NCBI GenBank assembly: GCA_016280725.1 | Contig: JAEEHF010000076.1 | Coordinates: forward strand, 1 to 44,182 | Direction: 5' to 3' | From: Bacillota bacterium | Lineage (GTDB): Bacteria; Bacillota; Clostridia; TANB77; UBA1234 | DNA: 44,182 bases | In this document: positions 1 to 8,757 of the stretch, piece after piece | Numbering within the stretch: the first letter of the stretch is position 1 | Layout: each line of letters starts with the position of its first letter | Notes under the pieces: model-generated | Told to the model about the DNA's origin: nothing | What the model saw: only the letters and a program-made list of their open reading frames with translations | Databases searched by the model: none | Position numbers and translations under genes: made by a program

Positions 1-311
1 GCGTATTAACAGATAATCCAAATACGGTTGTTCTAAACACTGCTACAGCTTTTGAATCATTTGGAACATGTACAATAAGCTACGATGCAAATGCAGGGAA
101 TGACACTGTAACTAATATGCCAGAATCACAAATAAAACTTGTTGGAGAAGAAATTACATTATCCGACAAAGTTCCTGTAAGAAGTGACTGGATATTTAAA
201 GGATGGGCCAAATCAAATACTGCTACTTATCCAAATTATCCTGTAGAACAAACTAACAAATATAGCACTAACGCCCATATAACTTTATACGCTGTTTGGA
301 CAGCACAGTAA
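1..311 (+). CDS. C-terminal end of a large InlB/Flg_new-repeat surface protein (5' truncated)
   Basis: Reading from base 3, the frame is open for 102 codons to TAA at 309-311, and it enters from the left edge without a start. The last ~75 residues form one Listeria-Bacteroides (InlB B-repeat, Flg_new) unit: a beta-strand opening ISYDANAG, then DTVTNMPE, LSDKVPVR, a central FKGW and a closing LYAVW. The protein stops four residues later, so there is no LPXTG motif, hydrophobic tail or S-layer domain. The unit closely resembles the one at 43681-43893 of the giant gene at the other end of the window (shared DTVTNMPE and LSDKVPVR), but the DNA is not identical. It is therefore a paralogue or the end of the same kind of gene. 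Such repeats occur in exported adhesin-like proteins. The gene converges on the minus-strand genes that follow. Confidence 0.85.
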   Translation, partial: VLTDNPNTVVLNTATAFESFGTCTISYDANAGNDTVTNMPESQIKLVGEEITLSDKVPVRSDWIFKGWAKSNTATYPNYPVEQTNKYSTNAHITLYAVWTAQ

Positions 312-356
312 TTCAAACAATTAACCATTTATATTCAATTCTTATTTAAATATAAC

Positions 357-390
357 AAGCCCGGTGATTAAAAGAGTTACCGGGCTTTAA
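357..390 (+). terminator. Intrinsic terminator after the truncated repeat protein
   Basis: A perfect 9-bp stem AAGCCCGGT (357-365) / ACCGGGCTT (379-387) encloses a 13-nt loop and is followed by a short T/A-rich tract. It lies 46 bases after the stop codon at 311 and fits termination of that gene. Confidence 0.8.
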
Positions 391-399
391 TATCTATTA

Positions 400-552
400 T
401 TATCTTTCTTCATTTGTATTTTCAAAATCAATTGTAACAAAAAAACGTCATCTATTTTTCCTATTAGTTGAGTTCTTATAGTTGTATACTCACCAACCTA
501 AACATTCACATCTTCTTCTACAGTATATTTGGATGTCTTGGTGTACCAGTGT
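400..552 (-). pseudogene. Decayed gene remnant, about 50 codons
   Basis: The minus strand here reads like protein once two lesions are allowed. Upstream codons give YTVEEDVNV, then a TAG, then VGEYTTIRTQLIGKIDDVF, then a +1/-1 slip in a run of T, then VTIDFENTNEER and a TAA at 400-402. The TAG could be a mutated CAG, because the residues on both sides continue smoothly. No start codon or ribosome binding site is visible, and a stop lies just upstream of about 552. I do not recognise the protein. It may be the 3' tail of a gene removed when this region was rearranged. The call rests on amino-acid composition only. Confidence 0.35.
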
Positions 553-574
553 AATTAAATCAATATAAAAAGAA

Positions 575-606
575 CAGGCTGGATTTTATTCCAGCCTGCT
601 TTTCTT
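575..606 (-). terminator. Intrinsic terminator of the 609-1073 gene
   Basis: A perfect 9-bp stem CAGGCTGGA (575-583) / TCCAGCCTG (590-598) with a 6-nt loop lies directly beyond the stop of the minus-strand gene. On the minus strand it is followed by TTCTTTTTAT. On the plus strand it is followed by CTTTTCTTT, so it may act in both directions between convergent genes. Confidence 0.8.
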
Positions 607-608
607 TA

Positions 609-1073
609 TCAGAACTGATACCTATGTTCTGATTTTGTTTCGAAAACCCGTTTCTTGACATCCATCCATTCGATAACACCGGAGTTATATGAGATTCCTT
701 TTGAGTCAATGAAGACAGCCTTAACCCTTTTTCCATCGCGAATAGCTTTTTCTACTTCTTCAAGCTCATCCGCATCATACCAGGTAATTTTTGTATCTTC
801 CTTGACTCGCCATTCGACTACGTCAATCTCCGTCAGACACATTCTCCTCATGTCCTGTCCGATGATGACATATTCACCATCTTCGGTAGTTACCACGTTT
901 CCCTCGATGTGGTTAACAGTGCCAGTCCTTTTAGTATCAAGACTTTCGTCTGACACATATACCATCCGGAATTTGACTTCCTCATTAAGCCACTCGATTC
1001 CCTCGGAAATAGTATATCTCTTTGCGCCGTCATCATTAACAAAGTAGGTCAGCCTAACCTTACGTTCTTTCAT
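609..1073 (-). CDS. Unrecognised 154-residue cytoplasmic protein with internally repeated beta-rich unit
   Basis: The frame is open up to 1100, but ATG at 1071-1073 is preferred because AGAGGAGG lies about 7 bases upstream of it; the earlier ATG lacks such a site. The protein is highly charged, with no signal peptide or membrane segment. Two stretches look like copies of one unit. Residues about 35-70 (RMVYVSDES...TGTV...VVTTEDGEYVI) match residues about 118-150 (KAVFIDSKG...SGVI...VFETKSEHRY) in strand pattern. I infer a duplicated small beta-barrel or SH3-like fold but do not recognise a family. It has its own consensus promoter with a ~130-nt leader and its own terminator. Codons such as CGG, GTC and ACC look more GC-rich than those of gyrB or recF, which hints at a different origin. 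Confidence 0.7.
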   Translation of the reverse strand: MKERKVRLTYFVNDDGAKRYTISEGIEWLNEEVKFRMVYVSDESLDTKRTGTVNHIEGNVVTTEDGEYVIIGQDMRRMCLTEIDVVEWRVKEDTKITWYDADELEEVEKAIRDGKRVKAVFIDSKGISYNSGVIEWMDVKKRVFETKSEHRYQF

Positions 1074-1208
1074 GTACACTTCCTCCTCTAGTTGCTCCAT
1101 TCATCCTTCACGAAAGTTCTCAAGGCGTACTTCTGCTAACTCACTAGTCTACCTCCTTTTTTATGTCGTCAATTCGTGACAAATCAATTTTGTTGAAATC
1201 CAAGAGAT

Positions 1209-1237
1209 ATTATACAATATATTTATAATTATGTCAA
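1209..1237 (-). promoter_or_regulatory. Consensus sigma-A promoter for 609-1073
   Basis: On the minus strand TTGACA (1232-1237) and TATAAT (1209-1214) are separated by exactly 17 bases, a perfect vegetative promoter. Transcription would start near 1202, leaving a leader of about 130 bases before the ATG at 1073. The leader contains an extra AAAGGAGG near 1151-1158, followed only by a two-codon frame (GTG AGT TAG). Confidence 0.85.
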
Positions 1238-1324
1238 CTTACTTTAGTCTGGCGGATGGCTCTTTTCTGAAGAAATCGTGACAGCTCTTTTTTAAAAATT
1301 CTTCATCCTTGCCACATCACAAAA

Positions 1325-1356
1325 AACGACGCTCAATCACTTGAGCGTCGCTTTTT
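1325..1356 (-). terminator. Intrinsic terminator of the SpoU-type methyltransferase gene
   Basis: A perfect 10-bp stem CGACGCTCAA (1327-1336) / TTGAGCGTCG (1341-1350) with a 4-base loop is flanked by an A-run on the left and a T-run on the right. On the minus strand it is followed by TTTTTTGTG, a canonical terminator nine bases after the stop of the gene at 1359. Confidence 0.88.
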
Positions 1357-1358
1357 AA

Positions 1359-1910
1359 TTATTTACCAATTGACCTACAATACTTATCGTATGCATCATA
1401 CAGAATAACACTTGCAGCAGTTGATACGTTGATAGAGTTGCACATTCCAAGAAGTGGCAAATGTACAGCTACATCAGATTCATCAATAACATCTTGTGAA
1501 ACACCATCATATTCTCTGCCAAGAACCAAACAAAGCGGAAATGTCGGTGAGAATTCTCTGTAATCGATACTGTTTTCGGTTACCTCGACTGCAGCAATCA
1601 TAATGCCTTGAGCTTTAAGCTCTTTCACAACTTCAGCTGCACTCTCTCTGTATTCCCATTCGACCCACTTTTCGGCTCCGCGAGAACTACTTTTGATTTT
1701 CTTATTTGGAGGAACAATCGTGTTTCCACAAATGAAAACCTTCTTAACTAGAAGAGCATCAGCAAGTCTCAAAATGGTACCAACATTATGTGCTACTTTT
1801 AAGCTATCCAATACAATATAGATTTCATTACGCTTTATAGTAGAAAAATTATGACGAGAAACCCTAGTAGCCCTTAGTTCCTCTTTTGAAAGCTGATGGT
1901 CTTTAGCCAT
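1359..1910 (-). CDS. SpoU/TrmH-family RNA 2'-O-methyltransferase
   Basis: This is a SPOUT-class enzyme that transfers a methyl group from S-adenosylmethionine to a ribose 2'-OH in tRNA or rRNA in the cytoplasm. All three SpoU motifs are present: NVGTILRLADAL (motif 1, with the conserved N and R), LVLGREYDGVSQD (motif 2) and LPLLGMCNSINVSTAASV (motif 3, part of the trefoil knot). At 183 residues it is about the size of TrmH/TrmL-like members and lacks the extra N-terminal substrate-binding domain of RlmB. The start is ATG 1908-1910, because GGAGG lies 7 bases upstream; an earlier in-frame ATG at 1931 has no such site. Which nucleotide it modifies cannot be told from sequence. It follows the small gene at 1952 by 41 bases with no terminator between them, so the two are probably co-transcribed. 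Confidence 0.88.
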   Translation of the reverse strand: MAKDHQLSKEELRATRVSRHNFSTIKRNEIYIVLDSLKVAHNVGTILRLADALLVKKVFICGNTIVPPNKKIKSSSRGAEKWVEWEYRESAAEVVKELKAQGIMIAAVEVTENSIDYREFSPTFPLCLVLGREYDGVSQDVIDESDVAVHLPLLGMCNSINVSTAASVILYDAYDKYCRSIGK

Positions 1911-1951
1911 ATTGAACCTCCATTTAATCATTCAAAGTAACTTCTTTAGTC

Positions 1952-2164
1952 TTACGGTGTCCAAGAGTCTTCCCACGAAGATTCGATGTACTGATTGCAC
2001 TGTGCCTTGAGCCTTTCGATATTGTCCTGGCACCGTTCAATCGTTTTCAGAGCAAATTCCTTGTCCTGAGCATATACGTACCGATTGTACTTTTCAATAT
2101 GCTCCCGAATTGCTGCTCTCTGCCCCTCAATCTGAGGCATGACTTCGTGACGAGTTTTACCCAT
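1952..2164 (-). CDS. Unrecognised 70-residue coiled-coil-like protein
   Basis: A small, charged protein beginning MGKTRHEVMPQ and ending ESSWEDSWTP. The middle (residues about 15-60) is rich in E, K, R, Q and A in a pattern that predicts a helical hairpin or coiled coil. The start at 2164 is chosen because AAAGGAGG lies just upstream, whereas the longer frame to 2233 would begin inside the promoter. There is no signal peptide or membrane segment. Like the 609-1073 gene it looks more GC-rich than the replication genes beside it. It is the first gene of a likely two-gene unit with the RNA methyltransferase. I do not recognise its family. Confidence 0.65.
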   Translation of the reverse strand: MGKTRHEVMPQIEGQRAAIREHIEKYNRYVYAQDKEFALKTIERCQDNIERLKAQCNQYIESSWEDSWTP

Positions 2165-2204
2165 GGTGTAATCCTCCTTTTGTTTTATTATGGAAACCAC
2201 AGAT

Positions 2205-2233
2205 AAAATACCATCATTTTTGAATTTTGTCAA
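2205..2233 (-). promoter_or_regulatory. Probable sigma-A promoter for the 2164-1359 unit
   Basis: Minus-strand TTGACA (2228-2233) lies 17 bases from TATTTT (2205-2210). The -35 is perfect and the -10 matches at four of six positions. It lies 40 bases upstream of the ATG at 2164. Confidence 0.6.
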
Positions 2234-2261
2234 CCAATATCATGCTTTATGTAAATTTTTT

Positions 2262-2308
2262 ATAAAATTAGAGCCTATTGAAGTAATTTTTTCTTCAAAT
2301 TAGGCTCT
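2262..2308 (-). terminator. Intrinsic terminator after gyrB
   Basis: A long stem pairs AGAGCCTA-TTGAAG (2270-2283) with CTTCAA-A-TTAGGCTCT (2293-2308), with one bulged base, and is followed on the minus strand by AATTTTATAAAA. It begins six bases past the gyrB stop and closes the dnaA-side operon. Confidence 0.85.
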
Positions 2309-2313
2309 TTTTA

Positions 2314-4281
<1,968 letters not shown>

Positions 4282-4346
4282 CTATTTTTTAAAGAGAATC
4301 TATCCTTTTTCGAAATATGATATTTTTACTTTTATGATGCACTTAT

Positions 4347-4359
4347 GTAGCGCCACTAC
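4347..4359. repeat. Short GTAG-CGCC-ACTAC palindrome at the recF stop
   Basis: GTAGCGCCACTAC is a near-palindrome that overlaps the recF stop codon (4356-4358). Its arms resemble those of the hairpin at 11432-11456 (TAGTGGCG ... CGCTAC). It may be a small dispersed palindromic element; two copies are too few to be certain. Confidence 0.35.
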
Positions 4360-5435
4360 GAATTATCTAATACTTTACCACTGTTAATATTAAACAATTT
4401 AATGTTTTTTGTCAAACTGTCATACTGTAAGATTTGCGCCAAATCAGTACATGTTATTATTACTTGGTAATCTTTTACAACATCAAAAATAGATAATACT
4501 CTTTGATGATCAAGCTCAGATGTAACATCATCTAAAAGAAGAATTGGATTTTCTCCTATTTCTTCTTTAATTATGTTTAGTTCTGCTATTTTTAATGCAA
4601 GAATTGCAGTTCTATGCTGACCTTGTGAACCAAACATACTTAAACTTTTGTCATTTATTAATATTTCAAAATCTTCTCTGTGCGCTCCCTCTGTTGTATA
4701 TCCTTTAAATAAATCATTTTGTTCATTTTTCTTAAGTAATTCTAAAAAGTTTTCCTTATTTGTAAAGTTAGTTTTGTAGATAATCTTAATTTCTTCTTCA
4801 TTATTTGTTAATGAAGGATGAATTATGGTAAGTTTATCTTGCAATTTATCAACATATTCTCTTCTATATTGATTAATTATCACCATTTTGTCAGCTAATT
4901 GTTCATTCCATACATCCAACATCTCAGAATTTTTAGATTTTAGTACTGCATTTCTGTTATCTAAGATCTTATTGTACTCTGATAACTCATGTAGATACTT
5001 TGGCTTAAGCTGTGAAATCAATATATCTAAAAATTTTCTTCTTAATGCTGGTCCCTGTTTAAGTATTGAAATATCATCTGGTGAAAAAATAACTAAGTTG
5101 ATATTTCCAACTAATTCGCTATTTCTATTAATTTTTACACCATTTAGCTTTATTTGCTTAGTTTCCTTTTTGTTTAAGTTAATTTCAATGGTGTTTTCTC
5201 TATTATTTTTTTCATATGTAATAAGAATATTAGAATACTCATGATTTAGCTTAATTAATTCAGCCTCTTTATACGTTCTAAACGAACGTCCAATCGCACC
5301 AAAATATAAAGCCTCTAGAATATTTGTTTTTCCTTGTGCATTATATCCATAAAATACATTGGCACTTTCATTAAAATCAATCTTTTGCTCTCGATAGTTT
5401 CTGAAGTTTTTAATATATAAACTCTTGATATACAT
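4356..5435 (-). CDS. recF: DNA replication and repair protein RecF
   Basis: SMC-like ABC ATPase that loads RecA on gapped DNA at stalled forks, in the RecFOR pathway. Walker A is GYNAQGKT (30-37). The ABC signature region is GSQGQHR (269-275). Walker B is LLLDDVTSELD (299-309) with the D-loop immediately after it. The 359-residue length is typical. It starts 8 bases after dnaN, and AAGGTG in that short gap serves as ribosome binding site, so the two genes are surely co-transcribed and perhaps translationally coupled. The S4-domain gene yaaA, which often sits between dnaN and recF in Firmicutes, is absent. The gene is very AT-rich (many AAA, ATT and AAT codons), in line with the genome. Confidence 0.96.
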   Translation of the reverse strand: MYIKSLYIKNFRNYREQKIDFNESANVFYGYNAQGKTNILEALYFGAIGRSFRTYKEAELIKLNHEYSNILITYEKNNRENTIEINLNKKETKQIKLNGVKINRNSELVGNINLVIFSPDDISILKQGPALRRKFLDILISQLKPKYLHELSEYNKILDNRNAVLKSKNSEMLDVWNEQLADKMVIINQYRREYVDKLQDKLTIIHPSLTNNEEEIKIIYKTNFTNKENFLELLKKNEQNDLFKGYTTEGAHREDFEILINDKSLSMFGSQGQHRTAILALKIAELNIIKEEIGENPILLLDDVTSELDHQRVLSIFDVVKDYQVIITCTDLAQILQYDSLTKNIKLFNINSGKVLDNS

Positions 5436-5443
5436 TTTTCACC

Positions 5444-6562
5444 TTATTCTTTTAACCTAACTGGTAATACCATATATGTATATTTATCTTCTGCTGTACT
5501 TCTAATGACACATGGTGAAATATTTGAGCCAAAGTCTAAGTAAACTTCATCATCCTCAATTGCTTTTAATGCATCTAATAAATACTTTGGATTAAAACCT
5601 ATTTCAAGTTCCTTTCCTTCCATTTCAACAGCAACTTCTTCTTTAGCATCTCCAGCTTGAGAAGTACAAGAAACTACTATGCAATCAACATTGATGTAAA
5701 TCTTAATAGGATACTTCTTTTCTTTTTCGCTACTAGATATTGAAAAAATAGCAGCTCTTTCAATTGCATCTTGTAAATTACTTTTATCTATTTTAATTCT
5801 AGTCTCTTTTTCTTTTGGAATTACGTTTCCATAATCAAGAAAGTCTCCTTCCAAAAGTCTAGTTACTATTTTACAGTCATTTATTTCAAACAAAGCCTGA
5901 TTCTTAGAAATTCCAATTTTAACTAATTCATCAACATCTAATAGATTCTTTGCAACTTCGCTTAAATATTTACCAGGTACTATTGCTTTAAACTCTTTTT
6001 GCTCTGTAAAAACTGGTGCTACTCTTTGAGCTAATCTAAAACCATCAACAGCGACTATATTTAGTAAGCTTCCTGTAACATCAAAAAGACATCCTGTAAA
6101 TATTGGTCTATTTTCATCTGTACTAACTGCAAATGCAGTTCTTTTTATCATATCTTTCAACACTTTTTGTGGAATAGATATACTCTTATCCACAGAAATG
6201 TTAGGAAGAAGTGTAAATTCATTTGCATTCATAGTAGAAAGTTTATATTTTGAACCTTCACATTCTATAAGAAGGATATTATTTTCGTTTAGTGAAACAA
6301 TTATCTCTTTATTAGGAAGTTTTCTTATTATTTCAGAAAACATTCTACTATCTACTACTGCTTCTCCTTCATCTCTAATATCAACATCTTCTATTCTATA
6401 TTCCATTCCAACTTCTAAGTCATTAGTGGTAAGTGTTAACTTTTTGTTTTTAAGTTGTAAATGAATTCCTTCTAATATAGGTGTTGTTGTTCTACCTATT
6501 GATGAACGAGTCACACTATTTAATCCTAATAATAATTTTTCTTTTTCACAAATAAATTTCAT
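5444..6562 (-). CDS. dnaN: DNA polymerase III beta subunit (sliding clamp)
   Basis: Ring-shaped homodimeric processivity clamp that tethers DNA polymerase III to the template. The 372-residue length and three repeated clamp folds match the family. Recognisable segments are TRSSIGRTTTPILEGI near residue 18-33, the middle-domain stretch NRPIFTGCLFDV with VDGFRLAQR, and the C-terminal YMVLPVRLKE that forms part of the hydrophobic peptide-binding cleft. GGAGGG lies 9 bases before the ATG at 6562. The gene is preceded by a 342-base AT-rich gap downstream of dnaA and followed by recF 8 bases later. A perfect DnaA-box sequence TTATCCACA occurs inside it at 6186-6194, which may be chance. Confidence 0.97.
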   Translation of the reverse strand: MKFICEKEKLLLGLNSVTRSSIGRTTTPILEGIHLQLKNKKLTLTTNDLEVGMEYRIEDVDIRDEGEAVVDSRMFSEIIRKLPNKEIIVSLNENNILLIECEGSKYKLSTMNANEFTLLPNISVDKSISIPQKVLKDMIKRTAFAVSTDENRPIFTGCLFDVTGSLLNIVAVDGFRLAQRVAPVFTEQKEFKAIVPGKYLSEVAKNLLDVDELVKIGISKNQALFEINDCKIVTRLLEGDFLDYGNVIPKEKETRIKIDKSNLQDAIERAAIFSISSSEKEKKYPIKIYINVDCIVVSCTSQAGDAKEEVAVEMEGKELEIGFNPKYLLDALKAIEDDEVYLDFGSNISPCVIRSTAEDKYTYMVLPVRLKE

Positions 6563-6695
6563 ATAATAAACCCTCCATTTTTTTCTAAAAATTTAAAAGT
6601 TCTTCTTTAGTAAAAAAAATGAAATTTTTTAATTAAATAAATAATATTTAATAATAATAATAGTAATATATGTTAGTAAAGTTAGTAACTAATCT

Positions 6696-6713
6696 AAAGT
6701 GTACTTCCGTAAG
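6696..6713. repeat. Copy 1 of a dispersed CTTCCGTAAG motif
   Basis: AAAGTGTACTTCCGTAA (6696-6712) recurs identically over 17 bases at 25132-25148. The core CTTCCGTAAG spans 6704-6713. It lies in the dnaA-dnaN gap. Confidence 0.6.
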
Positions 6714-6846
6714 AAAAAATCGATGTTAACAAAGTGTGAATTCTAAACAAACAATATAAACATATTTAACATTTGAATTGTGAAAAAATACAAAATCACA
6801 TGTTAATAACATGAATTTCACATTTTGATGTTAGTATTCAATCTAT

Positions 6847-6859
6847 TGCTTCCGTAAGT
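6847..6859. repeat. Copy 2 of the dispersed CTTCCGTAAG motif
   Basis: TGCTTCCGTAAGT (6847-6859) shares 13 bases with the copy at 25017-25029. It lies 46 bases beyond the dnaA stop and 145 bases from copy 1, in the same orientation. Confidence 0.6.
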
Positions 6860-6904
6860 AAAGATAAAAGATTTGTAAACTAATTTATTATTATGTTACT
6901 TTTT

Positions 6905-8230
6905 TTATTTACCAAGATTTTTATTGATTATCATTTTCTTAATGTTATCCACAATTGTCTTAGTATTTGGATTTAATTTCATCTCTTCTTCAACTTTTTT
7001 TATTGCATAAATTACTGTTGAATGATCTTTTCCTCCAAATTCTTTTCCGATATCTTTTAAAGATAATCCAGTTAATTGTTTTGAAAGATACATTGCGATT
7101 TGTCTTGGAAAAGCAATATCGGATGTCTTCCTTTGAATCTTAAAATCGTTTTGGTCTAAGTTGTAATAATTTGCAACCATATATTGAATGTAATCTACAG
7201 TTATTACTTTATCAGAAGAACGTTCTAGGTCCCCTACTGCCCTTTCTGCAAGTTGCATTGTAATTTCACTATTGGTTAAAGATGCCATAGCTACAATTTT
7301 GTTAAATACACCTTCAAGCTCTCTGATGTTTGATTCAACTTTTGATGCTATCATTTGAATAATTTCATCATCTATAGTTCTATTTTCAAGCTGACACTTC
7401 TTTTTAAGAATTGCACATCTTGTTTCATAATCTGGTTTTGAAATATCTGCTACTAGTCCCCACTCAAATCTTGACTTTAATCTTTCTTCTAATGGATTAA
7501 TATCTTTTGGTGGTTTATCTGATGATATGATTATTTGCTTTTTGTTTTCGTATAGATCATTAAATGTATGGAAAAATTCCTCTTGGCATCTTTCTTTGCC
7601 AATAAAAAATTGAATATCATCTATTAATAGTAAGTCTATGTTACGATATTTGTTTCGAAAATCTTCAGTTGTGTTATTTTGAATTGCATTAATAAGTTCG
7701 TTGGTGAATTTTTCTGAAGTAATATAAAGTATCTTAGCATTTGGATTCTGACTTAGTACAAAATTACCTATTGCATGCATAAGATGTGTTTTACCAAGAC
7801 CAACACCGCTATATAAGAAAAGCGGATTGTATGCTTCACCAAGACTTTCTGCAACTGCTAAAGCTGCTGCATGTGCAAAACGATTATTTTCACCTATAAC
7901 AAAAGTATCAAATGTATACTTTGGATTTAATGATGTTGTAGATGTTTGAATTTGTGGTTGTTCTTTTGGTATAACTTCAGTTTCGTTTTCTAACACTATG
8001 TTTATTGTATATTCTTTATTTGTAACATGCTTAAAAGCAGATTTGATTAATTCTTTATATTTGATATCAACTGTGTTTTTTTGAAATTGTGAAGTAGCTC
8101 TTAAGTTTACAAATTGATCATCCATAGACACTGGTGTTAGTGGTTTAACCCATGTATCAAAGCTTATTCCAACCATTTCAGGTTTTATTATATCTAAAAC
8201 TTTTTCCCAATATTCATTAAGAACTTGCAT
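6905..8230 (-). CDS. dnaA: Chromosomal replication initiator DnaA
   Basis: AAA+ ATPase that binds DnaA boxes and melts the origin. Residues 1-80 form the helicase-loading domain I. After a short linker the AAA+ domain has Walker A GVGLGKTH (142-149) and Walker B LLLIDDIQF with D204-D205. C-terminal domain IV has the DnaA-box-binding helix-turn-helix with GGKDHSTVIYAI at about 399-410. The frame is open to 8266, but I choose ATG 8228-8230 because AGGAGG lies 4 bases upstream of it. That gives 441 residues starting MQVLNEYWEKVL, matching other DnaA proteins. An inverted pair of DnaA boxes sits 29 bases upstream in its leader, consistent with autoregulation. It is the first gene of the minus-strand replication cluster. 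Confidence 0.97.
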   Translation of the reverse strand: MQVLNEYWEKVLDIIKPEMVGISFDTWVKPLTPVSMDDQFVNLRATSQFQKNTVDIKYKELIKSAFKHVTNKEYTINIVLENETEVIPKEQPQIQTSTTSLNPKYTFDTFVIGENNRFAHAAALAVAESLGEAYNPLFLYSGVGLGKTHLMHAIGNFVLSQNPNAKILYITSEKFTNELINAIQNNTTEDFRNKYRNIDLLLIDDIQFFIGKERCQEEFFHTFNDLYENKKQIIISSDKPPKDINPLEERLKSRFEWGLVADISKPDYETRCAILKKKCQLENRTIDDEIIQMIASKVESNIRELEGVFNKIVAMASLTNSEITMQLAERAVGDLERSSDKVITVDYIQYMVANYYNLDQNDFKIQRKTSDIAFPRQIAMYLSKQLTGLSLKDIGKEFGGKDHSTVIYAIKKVEEEMKLNPNTKTIVDNIKKMIINKNLGK

Positions 8231-8258
8231 TATTTCCTCCTGATAAGTTATTAACAAT

Positions 8259-8290
8259 TTATTCACAAATGTTAATAAAAGTGTGAATAA
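8259..8290. promoter_or_regulatory. Inverted pair of DnaA boxes upstream of dnaA
   Basis: TTATTCACA (8259-8267) and its exact reverse complement TGTGAATAA (8282-8290) are separated by 14 bases. Each differs from the consensus TTATCCACA at one position. They lie in the dnaA leader, so they can serve both as origin boxes and as an autoregulatory operator. Confidence 0.65.
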
Positions 8291-8658
8291 ATATTTTATT
8301 TTTCTTTATAATGTGCTATATACTAACAAATTTTAAATGCGAAAAATTGTTAATTTGTTTTTTCTTTATATATAAGCACTTTAGAAAAAATTTGTCTATA
8401 AATAAGCATTTTTTATGCGAACACTTTTTCTAAAGCGTTATCAATTTTTATGTATATTTTACAAAAAATAATTATGTCTAATAAATTCGTCAATGTACTA
8501 ATAAATAGACTTTTTCAAGTCATAGACATTATATATTTTTTACCAAATATTTGCAATAAATATCTAAAAAAAAATGTGTTCGCATTTTTTTATATTTTTT
8601 GTTCGTAGTATGCATCTTATGTTTACCACTAACGTTTTCATTTTTTGTTATAAACAAC

Positions 8659-8688
8659 TTGACACTATAAGAAACCACATAGTATAAT
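8659..8688 (+). promoter_or_regulatory. Sigma-A promoter for rpmH-rnpA
   Basis: TTGACA (8659-8664) and TATAAT (8683-8688) are both perfect, with an 18-base spacer. Transcription would start near 8695, so the in-frame ATG at 8692 is outside the transcript. This settles the rpmH start at 8758. Confidence 0.88.
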
Positions 8689-8757
8689 GTTTTGGCTATG
8701 AATATAGCATTAAACGAGTCTTTATTTTATATTTATATATATTTAGGAGGTACAAAA

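Larger units (their letters stand above)
1074..1358 (-). other. Intergenic region with leader, promoter and terminator
   Basis: This 285-base stretch holds the promoter and untranslated leader of the 609-1073 gene and, at its right end, the terminator of the RNA methyltransferase gene. I see no coding potential or recognised riboswitch in it. Confidence 0.6.
6563..6904. other. dnaA-dnaN intergenic region, candidate replication origin segment
   Basis: This 342-base gene-free stretch is extremely AT-rich. It contains DnaA-box-like sites matching the TTNTNCACA core on either strand: TGTGAATTC (6735-6743), TGTGAAAAA (6779-6787) and AATTTCACA (6814-6822). Toward dnaN there is a TAATAATAATAG tract near 6648-6668 followed by two GTTAGTAA units (6672-6688), which resembles the TAG-type DnaA-trio of bacterial unwinding elements. 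Two copies of CTTCCGTAAG are also here. In Bacillus subtilis unwinding occurs in the matching position downstream of dnaA, so an origin role is plausible. None of the boxes is a perfect consensus. Confidence 0.5.
8231..8757. other. dnaA-rpmH intergenic region, candidate origin (incA-like) segment
   Basis: A 527-base gene-free AT-rich gap between divergent dnaA and rpmH. It holds an inverted pair of DnaA boxes near dnaA, a perfect 11-bp inverted repeat (CTTTAGAAAAA 8379-8389 / TTTTTCTAAAG 8425-8435), and a second inverted pair ATGCGAACAC (8415-8424) / GTGTTCGCAT (8576-8585). The rpmH promoter is at its right end. A possible dnaA promoter on the minus strand is TTGACG (8488-8493) 17 bases from TATTTT (8465-8470); this one is weak. 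Strand switching of all genes at this point supports the origin lying here or across dnaA. Confidence 0.55.

Noticed and set aside
6186-6953. Perfect TTATCCACA DnaA boxes at 6186-6194 and 6945-6953
   Set aside because: They lie inside dnaN and the 3' end of dnaA coding sequence. They could be functional but are not clustered, so I did not list them as separate origin features.
8231-8266. Longer dnaA starting at 8266
   Set aside because: The best ribosome binding site is directly before 8230, and the added residues fall on the inverted DnaA boxes.
8692-8757. Longer rpmH starting at 8692
   Set aside because: That ATG lies upstream of the expected transcription start of the perfect promoter at 8659-8688, and AGGAGG points to 8758.
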